DNA of 64,000 nt from CAZTTG01 sp964615935 (GTDB taxonomy: Bacteria; Planctomycetota; UBA1135; GCA-002686595): the NCBI GenBank assembly GCA_964615935.1, contig CAZTTG010000009.1, positions 1 through 64,000 on the forward strand, read 5' to 3'. Positions 38,875 through 48,450 of the stretch are shown here, one piece after another. A program made the translations under genes and the position numbers. The notes under the pieces are model-generated. The model ran no database searches. It saw only the letters and a list, made by a program, of their open reading frames with translations, and was not told where the DNA came from. Each line of letters begins with the position of its first letter. Within the stretch, counting starts at the first letter, position 1.

Positions 38875-40194
38875 ATGAGCGATCGGATCAATCGGCGCGA
38901 GTTCATCGAGAGGGGCACCGGAGCGGCCCTGGGCATGAGCCTGGCCCTGGGCGGCCCCGCGCGGGCGGCCGCGCGCGGCCGCGAGCCGGTGCGGATCGGC
39001 GTGGTGGGGACCGGCGGCCGGGGCCGATCCCTCATGAACACCCTGCTGCAAGTCGAGGGGGTCGTCTTCCCCGCCCTGTGCGACATCCAGCCCGCCAACC
39101 TGGCGCGGGCCCAGGACCTGGTGGAGCAGGCCGGGCAGCCCCGGCCGGAGGGGTATTCCCGCGACGAGCACCACTTCGAGGAGCTCATGGCGCGGGAGGA
39201 CCTGGACGCGGTCATCATCGCCACCTACTGGCAGTGGCACGCCCCCATGGCGGTGTGCGCCATGAAGCACGGCAAGTACGCCGGCGTGGAGGTGCCCGCC
39301 GCGATCTCGGTGCAGGAGTGCTGGGATCTGGTGAAGGCCCACGAGGAGACCGGCGTCCCCTGCATGATGCTCGAGAACTGGAGCTTCCGGCGGGACAACC
39401 TGGCGGTGCTCAACATGATCCGCCAGGGCCTTTTGGGCGAGATCGTCCACTGCCACGCGGCCCACTCCCACGACTGCGTCGACCACTGGTTCTTCGATCC
39501 CGCCGGCAACATGCGCTGGGGCGGGCAGTTCCTGGTGGACCGCAACTGCGACCAGTACCCGACCCACGGCATGGGGCCGGTCATCAGCTGGCTGGACATC
39601 AACTGCGGCGACAACTTCGCCACCATCACCTCCACCGCCTCGGCCTCGAAGGGCATCAACGCCTACTTCGCGCGGAAGTTCGGCCCCGACCACCCCAACG
39701 CCAGGCGCGAGTACGCCCAGGGCGACATCGTGACCTCGGTCATCCGGACCCACCGCGGCCGCACCATCGTGGTCAACTACGACATGCAGCTCCCGCGGCC
39801 CTACGACAACCGCTGGACCGTCCAGGGGACCCTGGGCCTGTACAACGAGCAGCGCGACGCCGTCTACCTGCACGGCGAGAGCCCCGACTACCACCAGTGG
39901 GAGCCCTTCCCGCCCTACCAGGAGAAGTACGAGCACGTCTGGTGGAAGGCGATGCAGGAGGCGGGCGCGAAGTACGGCCACGGGGGCACGGACTACCTCG
40001 AGCTGAAGCTCTTCGTCGAAGCGGTGCGCGCTCGCACCCAGACGCCGATCGACGTCTACGATTCGGTCTCCATGAGCTGCGTGGTGGGACTCTCCGGGGA
40101 GTCCATCGCGAAGGGCAGCGCTCCGGTGGAGTGCCCCGACTTCACCCGCGGCCAGTGGAAGACCCGCGCGCCGCGCTTCGCGGTCGTGAGCTGA
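38875..40194 (+). CDS. Tat-exported Gfo/Idh/MocA oxidoreductase, GH109-like
   Basis: A 439-residue NAD(P)-dependent protein. It starts with a twin-arginine signal (NRREFIERGTGAALGMSLAL, RR at 7-8), so it is exported folded with its cofactor. The Rossmann motif RIGVVGTGGRG lies at about 41-51. AVIIATYWQWHAPMAVCAMKHGKYAGVEVPAA is the expected core (given here in part), followed by the catalytic-type EPxxxxx region 'LENWSFRRDNLAVLN' and TDYLELKLFVEAVR. The pattern is that of GH109 alpha-N-acetylgalactosaminidases, which cleave by a redox elimination mechanism. Activity on GalNAc-bearing glycans in the periplasm is inferred. GAGGAGG lies before the ATG. A strong hairpin follows its stop. Confidence 0.88.
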   Translation: MSDRINRREFIERGTGAALGMSLALGGPARAAARGREPVRIGVVGTGGRGRSLMNTLLQVEGVVFPALCDIQPANLARAQDLVEQAGQPRPEGYSRDEHHFEELMAREDLDAVIIATYWQWHAPMAVCAMKHGKYAGVEVPAAISVQECWDLVKAHEETGVPCMMLENWSFRRDNLAVLNMIRQGLLGEIVHCHAAHSHDCVDHWFFDPAGNMRWGGQFLVDRNCDQYPTHGMGPVISWLDINCGDNFATITSTASASKGINAYFARKFGPDHPNARREYAQGDIVTSVIRTHRGRTIVVNYDMQLPRPYDNRWTVQGTLGLYNEQRDAVYLHGESPDYHQWEPFPPYQEKYEHVWWKAMQEAGAKYGHGGTDYLELKLFVEAVRARTQTPIDVYDSVSMSCVVGLSGESIAKGSAPVECPDFTRGQWKTRAPRFAVVS

Positions 40195-40217
40195 ATCCGC
40201 GCGCGGGTCTCATCGAA

Positions 40218-40241
40218 GGCACCCGGCTCGCGCCGGGTGCC
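40218..40241 (+). terminator. Perfect 10-bp stem-loop after the GH109-like gene
   Basis: GGCACCCGGC (40218-40227) pairs with GCCGGGTGCC (40232-40241) across the tetraloop TCGC, 24 bases past the TGA at 40194. No T-run follows, as often in very GC-rich genomes. Confidence 0.55.
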
Positions 40242-40359
40242 GCCGCCGGCGCCCCGCGTCTCAAGCGGGGATCGTGAAAGATCGATGTATGCCCGTCTCC
40301 CTGCCCTCACGCAGGCGAGGCGCGCGCAGCGGCGGGCCGGCGAAGCCCGTCAGCGCGGC

Positions 40360-40388
40360 TTGACAGGAACGGCGGTCTCCCCTGGGAT
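40360..40388 (+). promoter_or_regulatory. Possible sigma-70 promoter for the BNR/VPS10-type gene
   Basis: TTGACA (40360-40365), a 17-base spacer, then TGGGAT (40383-40388), ending about 58 bases before the ATG at 40447. The -35 is a perfect consensus; the -10 matches in only three positions. Confidence 0.35.
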
Positions 40389-40446
40389 GGCTGATCTCGC
40401 TCATCGATCGCGAGGCGCCCGATCCCCCCTGAAGGGAAGTGACAGC

Positions 40447-43080
40447 ATGCTCTCCGCACCCAGCGCCCTCTTCTTCGGAGCCCTCCTCCTCTCGAGCCCC
40501 TCCGCGGCCTCCGGCCAGGAGTCGGCCCGCTCCACCCCGCCGGAGCCTCGCCTCGAGTGGTACCAGGAGCACGTGGCGCTGAAGGAGGACTCCCTCTTCC
40601 AGGGGCTGGAGTGGCAGTTCATCGGTCCCACCAACATCAGCGGCCGGGTGACCGACGTGGCGGTGGTGACGCCGCGGGGCGCGTCCTACGTCATCTACGC
40701 CGCCGCCGCCTCGGGCGGCCTGTGGAGAACGGTCAACGAGGGGACCACCTGGGAGCCGGTCTTCGAGCACGGGCCCTCCACCTCCCTCGGCGACGTGACC
40801 CTGGCCCCCTCGGATCCCGAGATCGTGTGGATCGGGACCGGCGAGGCCAACATCTTCCGCAGCTCCATGGCCGGCGCGGGGGTGTACAAGTCCACCGACG
40901 GCGGGGACAGCTGGGAGCACATGGGGCTGGCGGGGACCCACACCATCCCCCGCATCATCGTCCATCCCACCGATCCGGACACCGTGTGGGTGGCCGCCTC
41001 GGGCCACGAGTGGACCGACAACGAGGAGCGCGGCGTCTACAAGACCACCGACGGCGGCCAGAGCTGGGAGAAGGTGCTCGATCGGGGCCCGAAGACCGGG
41101 GCCATCGACCTGGTCATGCACCCCACCGACAGCCAGACCCTCTGGGCCGCCACCTGGCAGCGGATCCGCCGGAAGTGGAACGACCCCCGCAACGAGGAGG
41201 GCTACCGGGGCAGCGCCATCTTCAAGACCACCGACGGCGGCGCGAGCTGGAAGAAGATCACCAAGGGCCTGCCCAAGGCCCGCTGGCGGGGCCGGATCGG
41301 CATCGACGTCGCCCGCTCGAACCCGGACGTGCTCTACGCCTTCATCGACAACTACGAGCCCGCCGGCGATGCCGACGAGGGCGAGACCGACTCCTACGGC
41401 CGCGGGAGGGAGGGGCTCATCAAGGGCGCCACGGTCTACCGCAGCGACGACGGCGGCGGGAGCTGGAGGCAGGTGAGCGAGAACGACCGCTACATGACCA
41501 GGCTTTCGGCCACCTACGGCTGGGTCTTCGGTCAGATCCGGGTGGACCCCACCGACGAGGATCGCATCTACGTGATGGGACTCAGCCTGAACGTCTCCGA
41601 GGACGGGGGCCAGAGCTTCCGGCGCCTCGGAGGCATGCACGGTGACCACCACGGCCTGTGGATCGACCCCGACAACCCCAGCTACCTGGTCAACGCCAAC
41701 GACGGGGGGCTGTCCGTCTCCTACGACCGAGGAGAGCACTGGCGGAGCTTCACCGACAACCTGCCGGCGGTGCAGTTCTTCAACGTGGCCCTGGACATGG
41801 ACGAGCCCTTCCACGCCTACGGCTCCATCCAGGACCACGGCAGCCGCCGCGGCGTGGTGGACCTCTCCCGCGGCCGGGACCGCATCCCGGCGGTCGAGTG
41901 GGAGGACGCGCCCGGCGGCGAGGGGAGCAGCCACGCCATCGACCCCACCGATCCCGACATCGTGTACTCGGCCGGCTTCTACGGGAGCATCTCGCGGACC
42001 GACCTCGGCAGCGGCGAGCGGGAGCAGATCGTCCCCCGCGCGGGCGAGGACGAGCCGCCGCTGCGTGGCCAGTGGGTGGCGCCCTTCATCATCTCCCCCC
42101 ACAACCCGCGCATCATCTACCACGGGATGAACCACCTCTTCCGCTCCATGGACCGCGGGGAGGTGTGGGACCGGATCAGCCCCGACCTCACCTACGACGA
42201 CCCCGAGCGCTCGGGGGACATCCCCTTCCAGACGCTCTTCGCCATCTCGGAGTCGCCCCTCGAGTTCGGGCTGATCTACGCCGGGACCGACGACGGCCGG
42301 GCCCACGTGACCCAGGACGGCGGCCGGAGCTGGATGGAGGTCACCCGCGGGCTGGCGCACGGCAAGTGGATTTCGCGGATCGTCGCCTCGGCCTTCGACC
42401 GGGGAACGGTCTACCTCTCGCAGAACGGCAAGCGGGACGACGACTTCGTCGCCTACCTGTGGAAGTCCACCGACGGCGGCCTCTCCTGGCAGGACATCTC
42501 CGGCAACATCCCCTGCGGACCGGTCAACGTCGTCCGCGAGGATCCCAAGAACCCCGACGTGCTCTACGTCGGCACCGACCTGGGCGTCTACGTCACGGTG
42601 GACGGCGGCCGGCGCTGGGAGGCGCTGTGCGGGGATCTCCCCACGACCTTCGTCCACGACCTGGCGGTGCACCCCCGCGACGACGTGCTGGTCGCCGCCA
42701 CCCACGGCCGGGGCATGTACGCCCTGGACGTCCGGCCGATCCAGGGGCTCGACCGCGAGGCCCTGGAGGAGGACGTCCATCTCCTGCCCCTGGCCGAGGC
42801 GCGCCTGCCCCAGAGCCGGTGGGACCGGGGCAGCCCGGCCACCATCCGCTTCTTCCTGAAGAAGGCCGGCAAGGTGAAGGTGGTCCTCCTCGACGCGAAA
42901 AAGAAGCGCGTGCGCAAGCTCGTCCACGAGGGCACGCGCGGGCTGAACGCGGTCCGCTGGGACCTGCGGAGCGAAGCCCAGGGCGAGGAGGAGGAGGCCC
43001 CGCGCGTGGAGGCCGGCACCTATCAGGTCAGGGTCAAGGCCGGCAAGGCCGCGGCCCCGGGCGAGCTGGTCGTCCGCTGA
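40447..43080 (+). CDS. Secreted BNR/VPS10-type beta-propeller protein with FlgD-like C-terminus
   Basis: An 877-residue exported protein. Signal peptide about 1-23. Residues about 40-770 form one or two beta-propellers with many Asp-boxes: VYKSTDGGDSWE, VYKTTDGGQSWE, IFKTTDGGASWK, VYRSDDGGGSWRQ, VSEDGGQSFR, VTQDGGRSWME and WKSTDGGLSWQD. It belongs to the sortilin-N/VPS10-like 'glycosyl hydrolase' group annotated widely in bacteria; most lack proven activity and may bind proteins or glycans. The last 85 residues (TIRFFLKKAGKVKVVLLD to KAAAPGELVV) look like a FlgD/Ig-like domain, usual as a C-terminal stalk or sorting element. It does not carry the shared YCxAK module. ATG at 40447. The stop is 4 bases from that of the convergent carbamate kinase gene. 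Confidence 0.87.
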   Translation: MLSAPSALFFGALLLSSPSAASGQESARSTPPEPRLEWYQEHVALKEDSLFQGLEWQFIGPTNISGRVTDVAVVTPRGASYVIYAAAASGGLWRTVNEGTTWEPVFEHGPSTSLGDVTLAPSDPEIVWIGTGEANIFRSSMAGAGVYKSTDGGDSWEHMGLAGTHTIPRIIVHPTDPDTVWVAASGHEWTDNEERGVYKTTDGGQSWEKVLDRGPKTGAIDLVMHPTDSQTLWAATWQRIRRKWNDPRNEEGYRGSAIFKTTDGGASWKKITKGLPKARWRGRIGIDVARSNPDVLYAFIDNYEPAGDADEGETDSYGRGREGLIKGATVYRSDDGGGSWRQVSENDRYMTRLSATYGWVFGQIRVDPTDEDRIYVMGLSLNVSEDGGQSFRRLGGMHGDHHGLWIDPDNPSYLVNANDGGLSVSYDRGEHWRSFTDNLPAVQFFNVALDMDEPFHAYGSIQDHGSRRGVVDLSRGRDRIPAVEWEDAPGGEGSSHAIDPTDPDIVYSAGFYGSISRTDLGSGEREQIVPRAGEDEPPLRGQWVAPFIISPHNPRIIYHGMNHLFRSMDRGEVWDRISPDLTYDDPERSGDIPFQTLFAISESPLEFGLIYAGTDDGRAHVTQDGGRSWMEVTRGLAHGKWISRIVASAFDRGTVYLSQNGKRDDDFVAYLWKSTDGGLSWQDISGNIPCGPVNVVREDPKNPDVLYVGTDLGVYVTVDGGRRWEALCGDLPTTFVHDLAVHPRDDVLVAATHGRGMYALDVRPIQGLDREALEEDVHLLPLAEARLPQSRWDRGSPATIRFFLKKAGKVKVVLLDAKKKRVRKLVHEGTRGLNAVRWDLRSEAQGEEEEAPRVEAGTYQVRVKAGKAAAPGELVVR

Positions 43081-43084
43081 CGGG

Positions 43085-44056
43085 TCAGGGCACGATCCAG
43101 GTCCCCTCCCGCTTCTCCAGGGAGGGGGTCAGGTTCTGCATGTCGGTGATCAGGGCCGGCCGGCCCGTCGCCTCGACGTAGTCGCAGACCGACTCGATCT
43201 TGGGCCCCATGCTCCCCGGCGGGAACTCGCCCGCGGCCAGGAGCTGGCGCGCCTCGTCTACGGTCACCTCGGCCAGGCGCCGCTCGGTGGGCTTGCCGAA
43301 GTCGCGCAGCACGTGGGGGACGCCGGTGAGGATGACGTACTTCTCGGCGCGCAGGGCGATCGCCAGCAGGGCCGCGGTGCGGTCCTTGTCGATCACCGCC
43401 TCGGCCCCCGCGAGGGTTCCGCGGAGGGTCTCGCACACCGGCACGCCTCCCCCTCCGCCGGCGATCACGACCCGACCGTCGCGCGCCGCATCGGAGATGG
43501 CCTTCATCTCCACCACCCGCAGGGGGCGCGGGGAGGGGACCACCCGGCGCCACCCGCGCTTCTTCTCCTCGACCATGGTCCAGCCCTTCTGGTCGCGGAG
43601 CTTGCGGGCGGTCCGGCCCGAGTAGTGGGGCCCGATGGGCTTGCTGGGATCGGCGAAGGCCGGGTCCCCCGCGTCGACCGTGACCTGGGTCAGGATGGGC
43701 GTCACCTCCAGCGAGGAACCCTGGCGGACGAGCGCGTTGTGCAGGGCCCGCGACAGCAGGTAGCCCACGCTGCCCTGGGTCTCGGCCACCAGCATGTCCA
43801 GCGGCTCGGCCGGCAGGCGATCGCGGGTCTCCTCCACCCGCAGCAGGATCATCCCCACCTGGGGGCCGTTGCCGTGCACCAGGACGACGCCGGGCGAGTG
43901 CTCCAGGAGCTGCAACACCACCCGCGAGAGCTCGCGCGCGCGCTCCTCCTGCTCCTCGGGGTGGAAGGGATCCGGCAGGAGCGCGTTGCCGCCGAAGGCG
44001 AGGACGGCGGGACCGTCGAATACGGGCTTTCGATCCTCAGGGGACATACATCTCAA
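43085..44056 (-). CDS. arcC: Carbamate kinase
   Basis: A 323-residue cytoplasmic enzyme of the amino-acid kinase family that makes ATP and carbamate from carbamoyl phosphate and ADP. Clear signatures: AVLAFGGNALL near the N-terminus, VVLVHGNGPQVG, RVVIAGGGGGVPV, DKDRTAALLA and FPPGSMGPKIESVCDYV, all diagnostic of ArcC rather than other amino-acid kinases; the length is typical. Arginine deiminase and ornithine carbamoyltransferase genes (arcA, arcB) are not in the window, so the source of carbamoyl phosphate is unclear; catabolism of agmatine, allantoin or creatinine-type compounds are alternatives. The start may be the ATG at 44056 or the one three codons later. Confidence 0.93.
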   Translation of the reverse strand: MRCMSPEDRKPVFDGPAVLAFGGNALLPDPFHPEEQEERARELSRVVLQLLEHSPGVVLVHGNGPQVGMILLRVEETRDRLPAEPLDMLVAETQGSVGYLLSRALHNALVRQGSSLEVTPILTQVTVDAGDPAFADPSKPIGPHYSGRTARKLRDQKGWTMVEEKKRGWRRVVPSPRPLRVVEMKAISDAARDGRVVIAGGGGGVPVCETLRGTLAGAEAVIDKDRTAALLAIALRAEKYVILTGVPHVLRDFGKPTERRLAEVTVDEARQLLAAGEFPPGSMGPKIESVCDYVEATGRPALITDMQNLTPSLEKREGTWIVP

Positions 44057-44158
44057 CTATACCGGAGCGCCGCGAGCGGGTCCACTCGCCGGGCCGTCGG
44101 CGACCGCGTATCCTGGAGCCCGCCCCACCACCCCGCGGACCCACCGGAGGGCCCAACC

Positions 44159-45355
44159 ATGCCCCATCGTCCCGCCATCGCCGTCGCCCTGGTGTGCTGC
44201 CTCGCGACGGGTGCTCTCCTCGCCGGCCGCGCGAAGGCCGGGGCCGGCCCGAGCCCCTCGGCCCCGGAGGAGATCCACGTCGACCCCAGGAAGGGCCGGG
44301 ACAGCTCCCCGGGGAGCCGGGGCCGCCCCCTGAAGACGATCTCCGCGGCCCTCGCCCGGCTCCCCGATCCCCTGCACGAGTCGGTGACCATCCGCCTCGC
44401 CGCGGGCACCTACGACTCGACCGGCGGGCAGGGAATGCCGGAGCGGACGCTGGAGCTGATGGTCCGCATGCGGCCGGGCGTGAGCGTCCGTCTCGCGGGG
44501 CCCGAGGAGGGCGAGCCGGCGATCCTGGCCTGGAGGGGCGAGCGGAACATGATCGACCTGCGGGAGGGGAGCTGGCGGCTCTCGCACCTGCAGATCGGCA
44601 GCTTCTCGACCTCCCAACGCCGCGGGCTGACCGCGACGGGGCCCGGCCGCGCGCACCTGGAGGACGTCCGCTTCCGCCTGCGCAGCCACTCCGATGCCGG
44701 TATCTGGGCCACCGCCGCCGGAAGGGTGAGCCTGCGCGGCGCCATCGAGCTCAACGAGCACCTGCACGAGGAGGCCGAGGAGGAGACCTTCTGCGGCATC
44801 CTCGCCACCGACGGCGGGGTGGTGGAGTTCGACCAGCGGGAGGGTTCCTCGCTGAGCCTGGGCAACGGCAACCTGTCGGTGCGCAGCTACGGCTCGATCC
44901 GCCTGGGCTGCGAGAAGGCGCGCATCACCTGCTGGACGAAGTCCAACAACATCGCCGTCAACAACGGCGGGCGCATCGACCTGCGCAACACGCCCACGGT
45001 GCTCCGGGCGCACCTCGAGTCCAACACCCCCCTGGGCCTGGAGCACGACGGCCACGTGCTGGCGGAGGACGCGAAGATCACCTTCCAGGGCTCCAACCAC
45101 TCGGCCATCGCCCTCCAGAAGGCCAGCACCTTCACCTGCAACGACATCGCCCTGGAGGGGGAGTTCGGGCACGCCCTGTGGGCCTCCAGCGGATCCATGT
45201 TCGTGGGCCGCTTCCTGGGCGACGTCCCCAAGGTCGAGGCCCGCACCGGGGCCTCGGTCCACATCGAGAAGGTGGGGGGGCGCTTCGTCGGCCCGGCCGT
45301 GGCCCGGAGCGGCGGGCTGATCTCGCTACCGGACCGCACGGTACGCTCGGATTAG
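44159..45355 (+). CDS. Secreted right-handed parallel beta-helix protein (DUF1565-like N-terminus)
   Basis: A 398-residue exported protein. Signal peptide about 1-27 (ALVCCLATGALLAGRAKA). IHVDPRKGRDSSPGSRGRPLKTISAAL (shown here in part: RGRPLKTISAALARL) is the usual entry of DUF1565/pectate-lyase-like beta-helices, followed by about ten short, Gly-rich coils (VRLAGPEEG, LSHLQIGS, AHLEDVRFRLRS, SIRLGCEKARI). No catalytic residues of polysaccharide lyases can be picked out. A glycan-binding, adhesin or lyase role are options. GGAGGG lies before the ATG. Divergent from arcC. Confidence 0.75.
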   Translation: MPHRPAIAVALVCCLATGALLAGRAKAGAGPSPSAPEEIHVDPRKGRDSSPGSRGRPLKTISAALARLPDPLHESVTIRLAAGTYDSTGGQGMPERTLELMVRMRPGVSVRLAGPEEGEPAILAWRGERNMIDLREGSWRLSHLQIGSFSTSQRRGLTATGPGRAHLEDVRFRLRSHSDAGIWATAAGRVSLRGAIELNEHLHEEAEEETFCGILATDGGVVEFDQREGSSLSLGNGNLSVRSYGSIRLGCEKARITCWTKSNNIAVNNGGRIDLRNTPTVLRAHLESNTPLGLEHDGHVLAEDAKITFQGSNHSAIALQKASTFTCNDIALEGEFGHALWASSGSMFVGRFLGDVPKVEARTGASVHIEKVGGRFVGPAVARSGGLISLPDRTVRSD

Positions 45356-45455
45356 GCGCCGGGAGCGGTCAAGTCCGCCGTCCGCGGGCGCCGAGAGAGA
45401 GCCTGGAGCTGGGGCGGTAGGGTCTGGACTGCGGCTGAGAGGGGCGTTTCAGGGC

Positions 45456-47087
45456 ATGCGAGCTCGATCGGCGATGGAAGGACTGTGGACGGGGGCCAGG
45501 CGCTCCCTCCTGCTCGCGGTCTGCCTGGGCGCGGCGGCCTGCTCGGGAGGCGCGGGAGGCAAGGGGGGCACCGGCGCGCCCGCGGCCCCCTCCGGCGTGC
45601 AGGCGCAGCCCGGGCCCGCCCGGATCACCCTGAGCTGGTCGGAGGTCCCCGGGGCCACCGGCTACCGGGTCTACTGGAGCCTCGAGCCCGGGGTGTCGCC
45701 CGCCACCGCCGCCGTCATCCCCGTGGCGCAGAGCCCCCACGTGCACCTGGGCCTGACGCCCTGGCAGGCGTACCACTACCGGGTGGCCGCCGTGAACGCC
45801 TCCGGGGAGGGGACCCTCTCGGCGGAGGTCAGCGCGACCCCCGGCCCCGCCTCTTCGGGAGCCTACGATCCGCCCTGGGCGGGGGTCACCCCGGCGAAGG
45901 TCCTGAGCCTGGACCACGACTCCCAGCTCACCGACGTGCAGAACGGCGCCCTGCTCAAGCAGGCCATCCAGGGCCTGACGCCGGGCCAGCGCCTGGAGAT
46001 CGGAACGGGCACCTTCTCGGTCAACTCCTACTTCAGCATCGTCCTGCAGGGCACCGCCGCCGCCCCCATCTGGATCGCGCCCCAGCCCGGGGCCACGCCG
46101 GTGATCACGCGACCCGACGCGGGGCAGAACACCGTGAACGTCGGCTCCGGCGGGCCCACCCGCTACCTGTGCATGCGGGGCCTCGAGATCACCGGGGGCG
46201 ACACGGCCATGCGGCTGTACGACTGCCAGAACGTCTGGGTCGACGGCTGCCACATCCACCACTGCGGGGGCTGCGGCATCACCGCCAACACGGCCGACAC
46301 CGCCTGGCTGTACCTGACGCGCAACCACATCCACCACACCTCGGGCTATGGCGAGGGCATGTACCTGGGGGCCAACAACTCGCTGTGGATCATGCGCGAC
46401 TCGATCGTGGCGCTGAACCACGTGCACGACTGCGGGGGCCACCAGGGGGACGGGATCGAGCTCAAGCAGGGCTCCTACGGCAACTGGATCGTCGAGAACC
46501 TGGTCCACGACACCAACTACCCCTGCATCCTGGTCTACGGGACCGACGGCAACCCCTTCAACCTGATCGAGCGCAACGTCTGCTACGGCTCGAACGACAA
46601 CGTCATGCAGGTCCAGGGCGAGGCGGTGGTGCGCAACAACCTGATCATGTCGGGCGTGCGCGGCTTCTCCAGCCACGACCACCAGGGGCAGGTGCGTGAC
46701 CTGACCTTCATCCACAACACCCTCGTCAACTCCGGTCTGGGCGCCACCCTCTCCTCCTGGAGCGGCCGCCCCGGGATGGTCTTCGCCAACAACGTGGTCT
46801 ACAGCCAGAACCTGGAGTCCATCCGCTTCTCGGGCGGCTCGTCGGGGGTGGAGGTGGCCGGCAACGTGGTCCTGGGCCCGGTGACGGGCACCTCCGCGGG
46901 CTTCTTCCAGGGCAACGGTCTGAGCGACTTCGTCGACCTCGCCTGGGACGCCACCCGCCGCGACGCCACGCCCGCGGCCTCCGGAGCGATCATCGGCAGC
47001 GGCGACCTCATCTGGGAGGTCCTCGACGACCTGACCGGAGCGCGCCGGACCTGGCCGCTGGAGTCGGGCTGCCTGGACGGGCCCTAG
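45456..47087 (+). CDS. Lipoprotein with FnIII domain and parallel beta-helix
   Basis: A 543-residue outer-surface or periplasmic lipoprotein. The signal ends in a lipobox (LGAAAC, Cys 29; with the alternative ATG at 45474 it would be Cys 23). A fibronectin-III domain (about 44-131; ITLSWSEVPGATGYRVYW) is followed by a right-handed beta-helix (about 160-480) with repeating 'GLEITGGDTAMRLYDCQNVW' and NHIHHTSGYG coils, as in NosD/pectate-lyase-like (PbH1) proteins. Candidate substrates are uronic-acid polysaccharides; a pure binding role is equally possible. Its TAG overlaps the TAG of the convergent MFS gene in the four bases CTAG (47084-47087). Confidence 0.82.
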   Translation: MRARSAMEGLWTGARRSLLLAVCLGAAACSGGAGGKGGTGAPAAPSGVQAQPGPARITLSWSEVPGATGYRVYWSLEPGVSPATAAVIPVAQSPHVHLGLTPWQAYHYRVAAVNASGEGTLSAEVSATPGPASSGAYDPPWAGVTPAKVLSLDHDSQLTDVQNGALLKQAIQGLTPGQRLEIGTGTFSVNSYFSIVLQGTAAAPIWIAPQPGATPVITRPDAGQNTVNVGSGGPTRYLCMRGLEITGGDTAMRLYDCQNVWVDGCHIHHCGGCGITANTADTAWLYLTRNHIHHTSGYGEGMYLGANNSLWIMRDSIVALNHVHDCGGHQGDGIELKQGSYGNWIVENLVHDTNYPCILVYGTDGNPFNLIERNVCYGSNDNVMQVQGEAVVRNNLIMSGVRGFSSHDHQGQVRDLTFIHNTLVNSGLGATLSSWSGRPGMVFANNVVYSQNLESIRFSGGSSGVEVAGNVVLGPVTGTSAGFFQGNGLSDFVDLAWDATRRDATPAASGAIIGSGDLIWEVLDDLTGARRTWPLESGCLDGP

Positions 47088-48265
47088 GTCGGACGGACTT
47101 CCGGCACCCGGATCCGCAGGCACACGAAGAAGCCCGCCACGGCGATGGCGCCGGCCAGGATGAAGACCCAGCGGTAGCCCCAGGTCTCCCAGATGTAGCC
47201 CGAGAGGATCGGCAGGCTCATGGCCACGGCGTGGTCGATGGTGATGCCCAGCGAGATGGTGGGGGTGATGTCCGACGGATCGCGGGCGATCTTCTTCAGG
47301 TAGGTGACGCGCGCCACGCGCAGGGCGAAGAGCACCAGGTCCAGGACGTAGGCGCCGTAGAGGGCCCAGAGCGCCCAGGGGCTCGGCAGCAGGTCGGTGG
47401 CGAAGGCGTAGGTGAGGCAGACCAGGAGCAGCAACAGCTCGTCGGCGGCCAGCACCCGGCGCTCGCCCAGCCAGTCGATGACGTCGCCCAGGAGCGGACG
47501 CAGCACCACGCCCAGGCTCGCGGCGACGAAGTAGAGCAGCGCGATGGTCGAGACCGAGACGCCGTGCAGGGACACCAGCACCCAGGAGCCGAAGACCAGG
47601 AAGATCTGCTTGCGGATGCCGAAGAGCGCGCTGATGGCGTAGAAGAGCCCGTACTCGCGCCGGAAGACGATGCGCCGCGAGGGCGGATCGCCGCGGCCCA
47701 CCCGCAGGCGCAGGTAGAACCAGCCGGCCAGCAGCGAGCAGGCGGCCGCCACCATGAAGAAGGCGCGGAAGTCGTCCCCCCGGGCCCGGGCCAGGAGCCA
47801 GATGGTCCCCACGCCCAGGATCGTGCCCAGGTTGGCGGCGCCGCCGAGCTGACCCAGGCGGTGGCCCTCTCCGCCCTCGCGCGCCAGCTTCAGGCCGATG
47901 GGGCCGTGCACCGCGAAGAGGATGTGGTCACCCAGCGACCACAGCATGATCCAGCCCACCAGCGCGACCGTGCCCGGGGCCAGGAAGCCCAGGCCCAGGG
48001 CGCCCAGGGCGGCCAGGGCCATGGCGGCCGCCGCGATCTGCGTCTCGCGCAGGCGGATCAGCATCAGGCCCGCGACGAAGATCAGAAGGAAGCCGGGCAG
48101 CTCTCGGGGAAACTCCAGCCAGCCGCGGCCCTCGGCGTCGAAGCGGTGCACCTCGGCCAGGTAGTTGTTGATGGTCGCCTGGAAGATGCCCGCCGCCCCG
48201 CCGAAGAAGAGCGTCGCCAGGAGGACGTGGACGAAGTCGCGCCGGTGATCGGGGGAGTCGAGCAT
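47084..48265 (-). CDS. Major facilitator superfamily transporter
   Basis: A 393-residue inner-membrane protein with about 12 hydrophobic helices in two halves. Helices begin at HVLLATLFFGGAAGIFQATI and FLLIFVAGLMLI, and the cytoplasmic loop after 'GQLGGAANLGTILGVGTIWLL' fits the MFS pattern. A sugar or peptide-like substrate is possible, but the sequence gives no specific clue. I start at the ATG at 48265 (MLDSPDHRRDF), because the sequence upstream in frame is Ser/Arg/Pro-rich and non-membrane. Divergent from the oligopeptidase gene (185 bp). Confidence 0.85.
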   Translation of the reverse strand: MLDSPDHRRDFVHVLLATLFFGGAAGIFQATINNYLAEVHRFDAEGRGWLEFPRELPGFLLIFVAGLMLIRLRETQIAAAAMALAALGALGLGFLAPGTVALVGWIMLWSLGDHILFAVHGPIGLKLAREGGEGHRLGQLGGAANLGTILGVGTIWLLARARGDDFRAFFMVAAACSLLAGWFYLRLRVGRGDPPSRRIVFRREYGLFYAISALFGIRKQIFLVFGSWVLVSLHGVSVSTIALLYFVAASLGVVLRPLLGDVIDWLGERRVLAADELLLLLVCLTYAFATDLLPSPWALWALYGAYVLDLVLFALRVARVTYLKKIARDPSDITPTISLGITIDHAVAMSLPILSGYIWETWGYRWVFILAGAIAVAGFFVCLRIRVPEVRPT

Positions 48266-48450
48266 GCTGTGCGGTCCCGGCCGAGCCGCCCCGGCCCGGA
48301 CCGACGTCGAGCTGCCCCTCCCGATGGCGTCCCATCGCCCTCCAGGGCCTGCCTGACGGATCCCTTGCAAGCTACTCCCCCCCAGGTGCTGCGACAAGGA
48401 TGCGCGGGGCGCTAGGATCGCCGGCGGTTCCACGCCCAAGGGAGGCGAGC

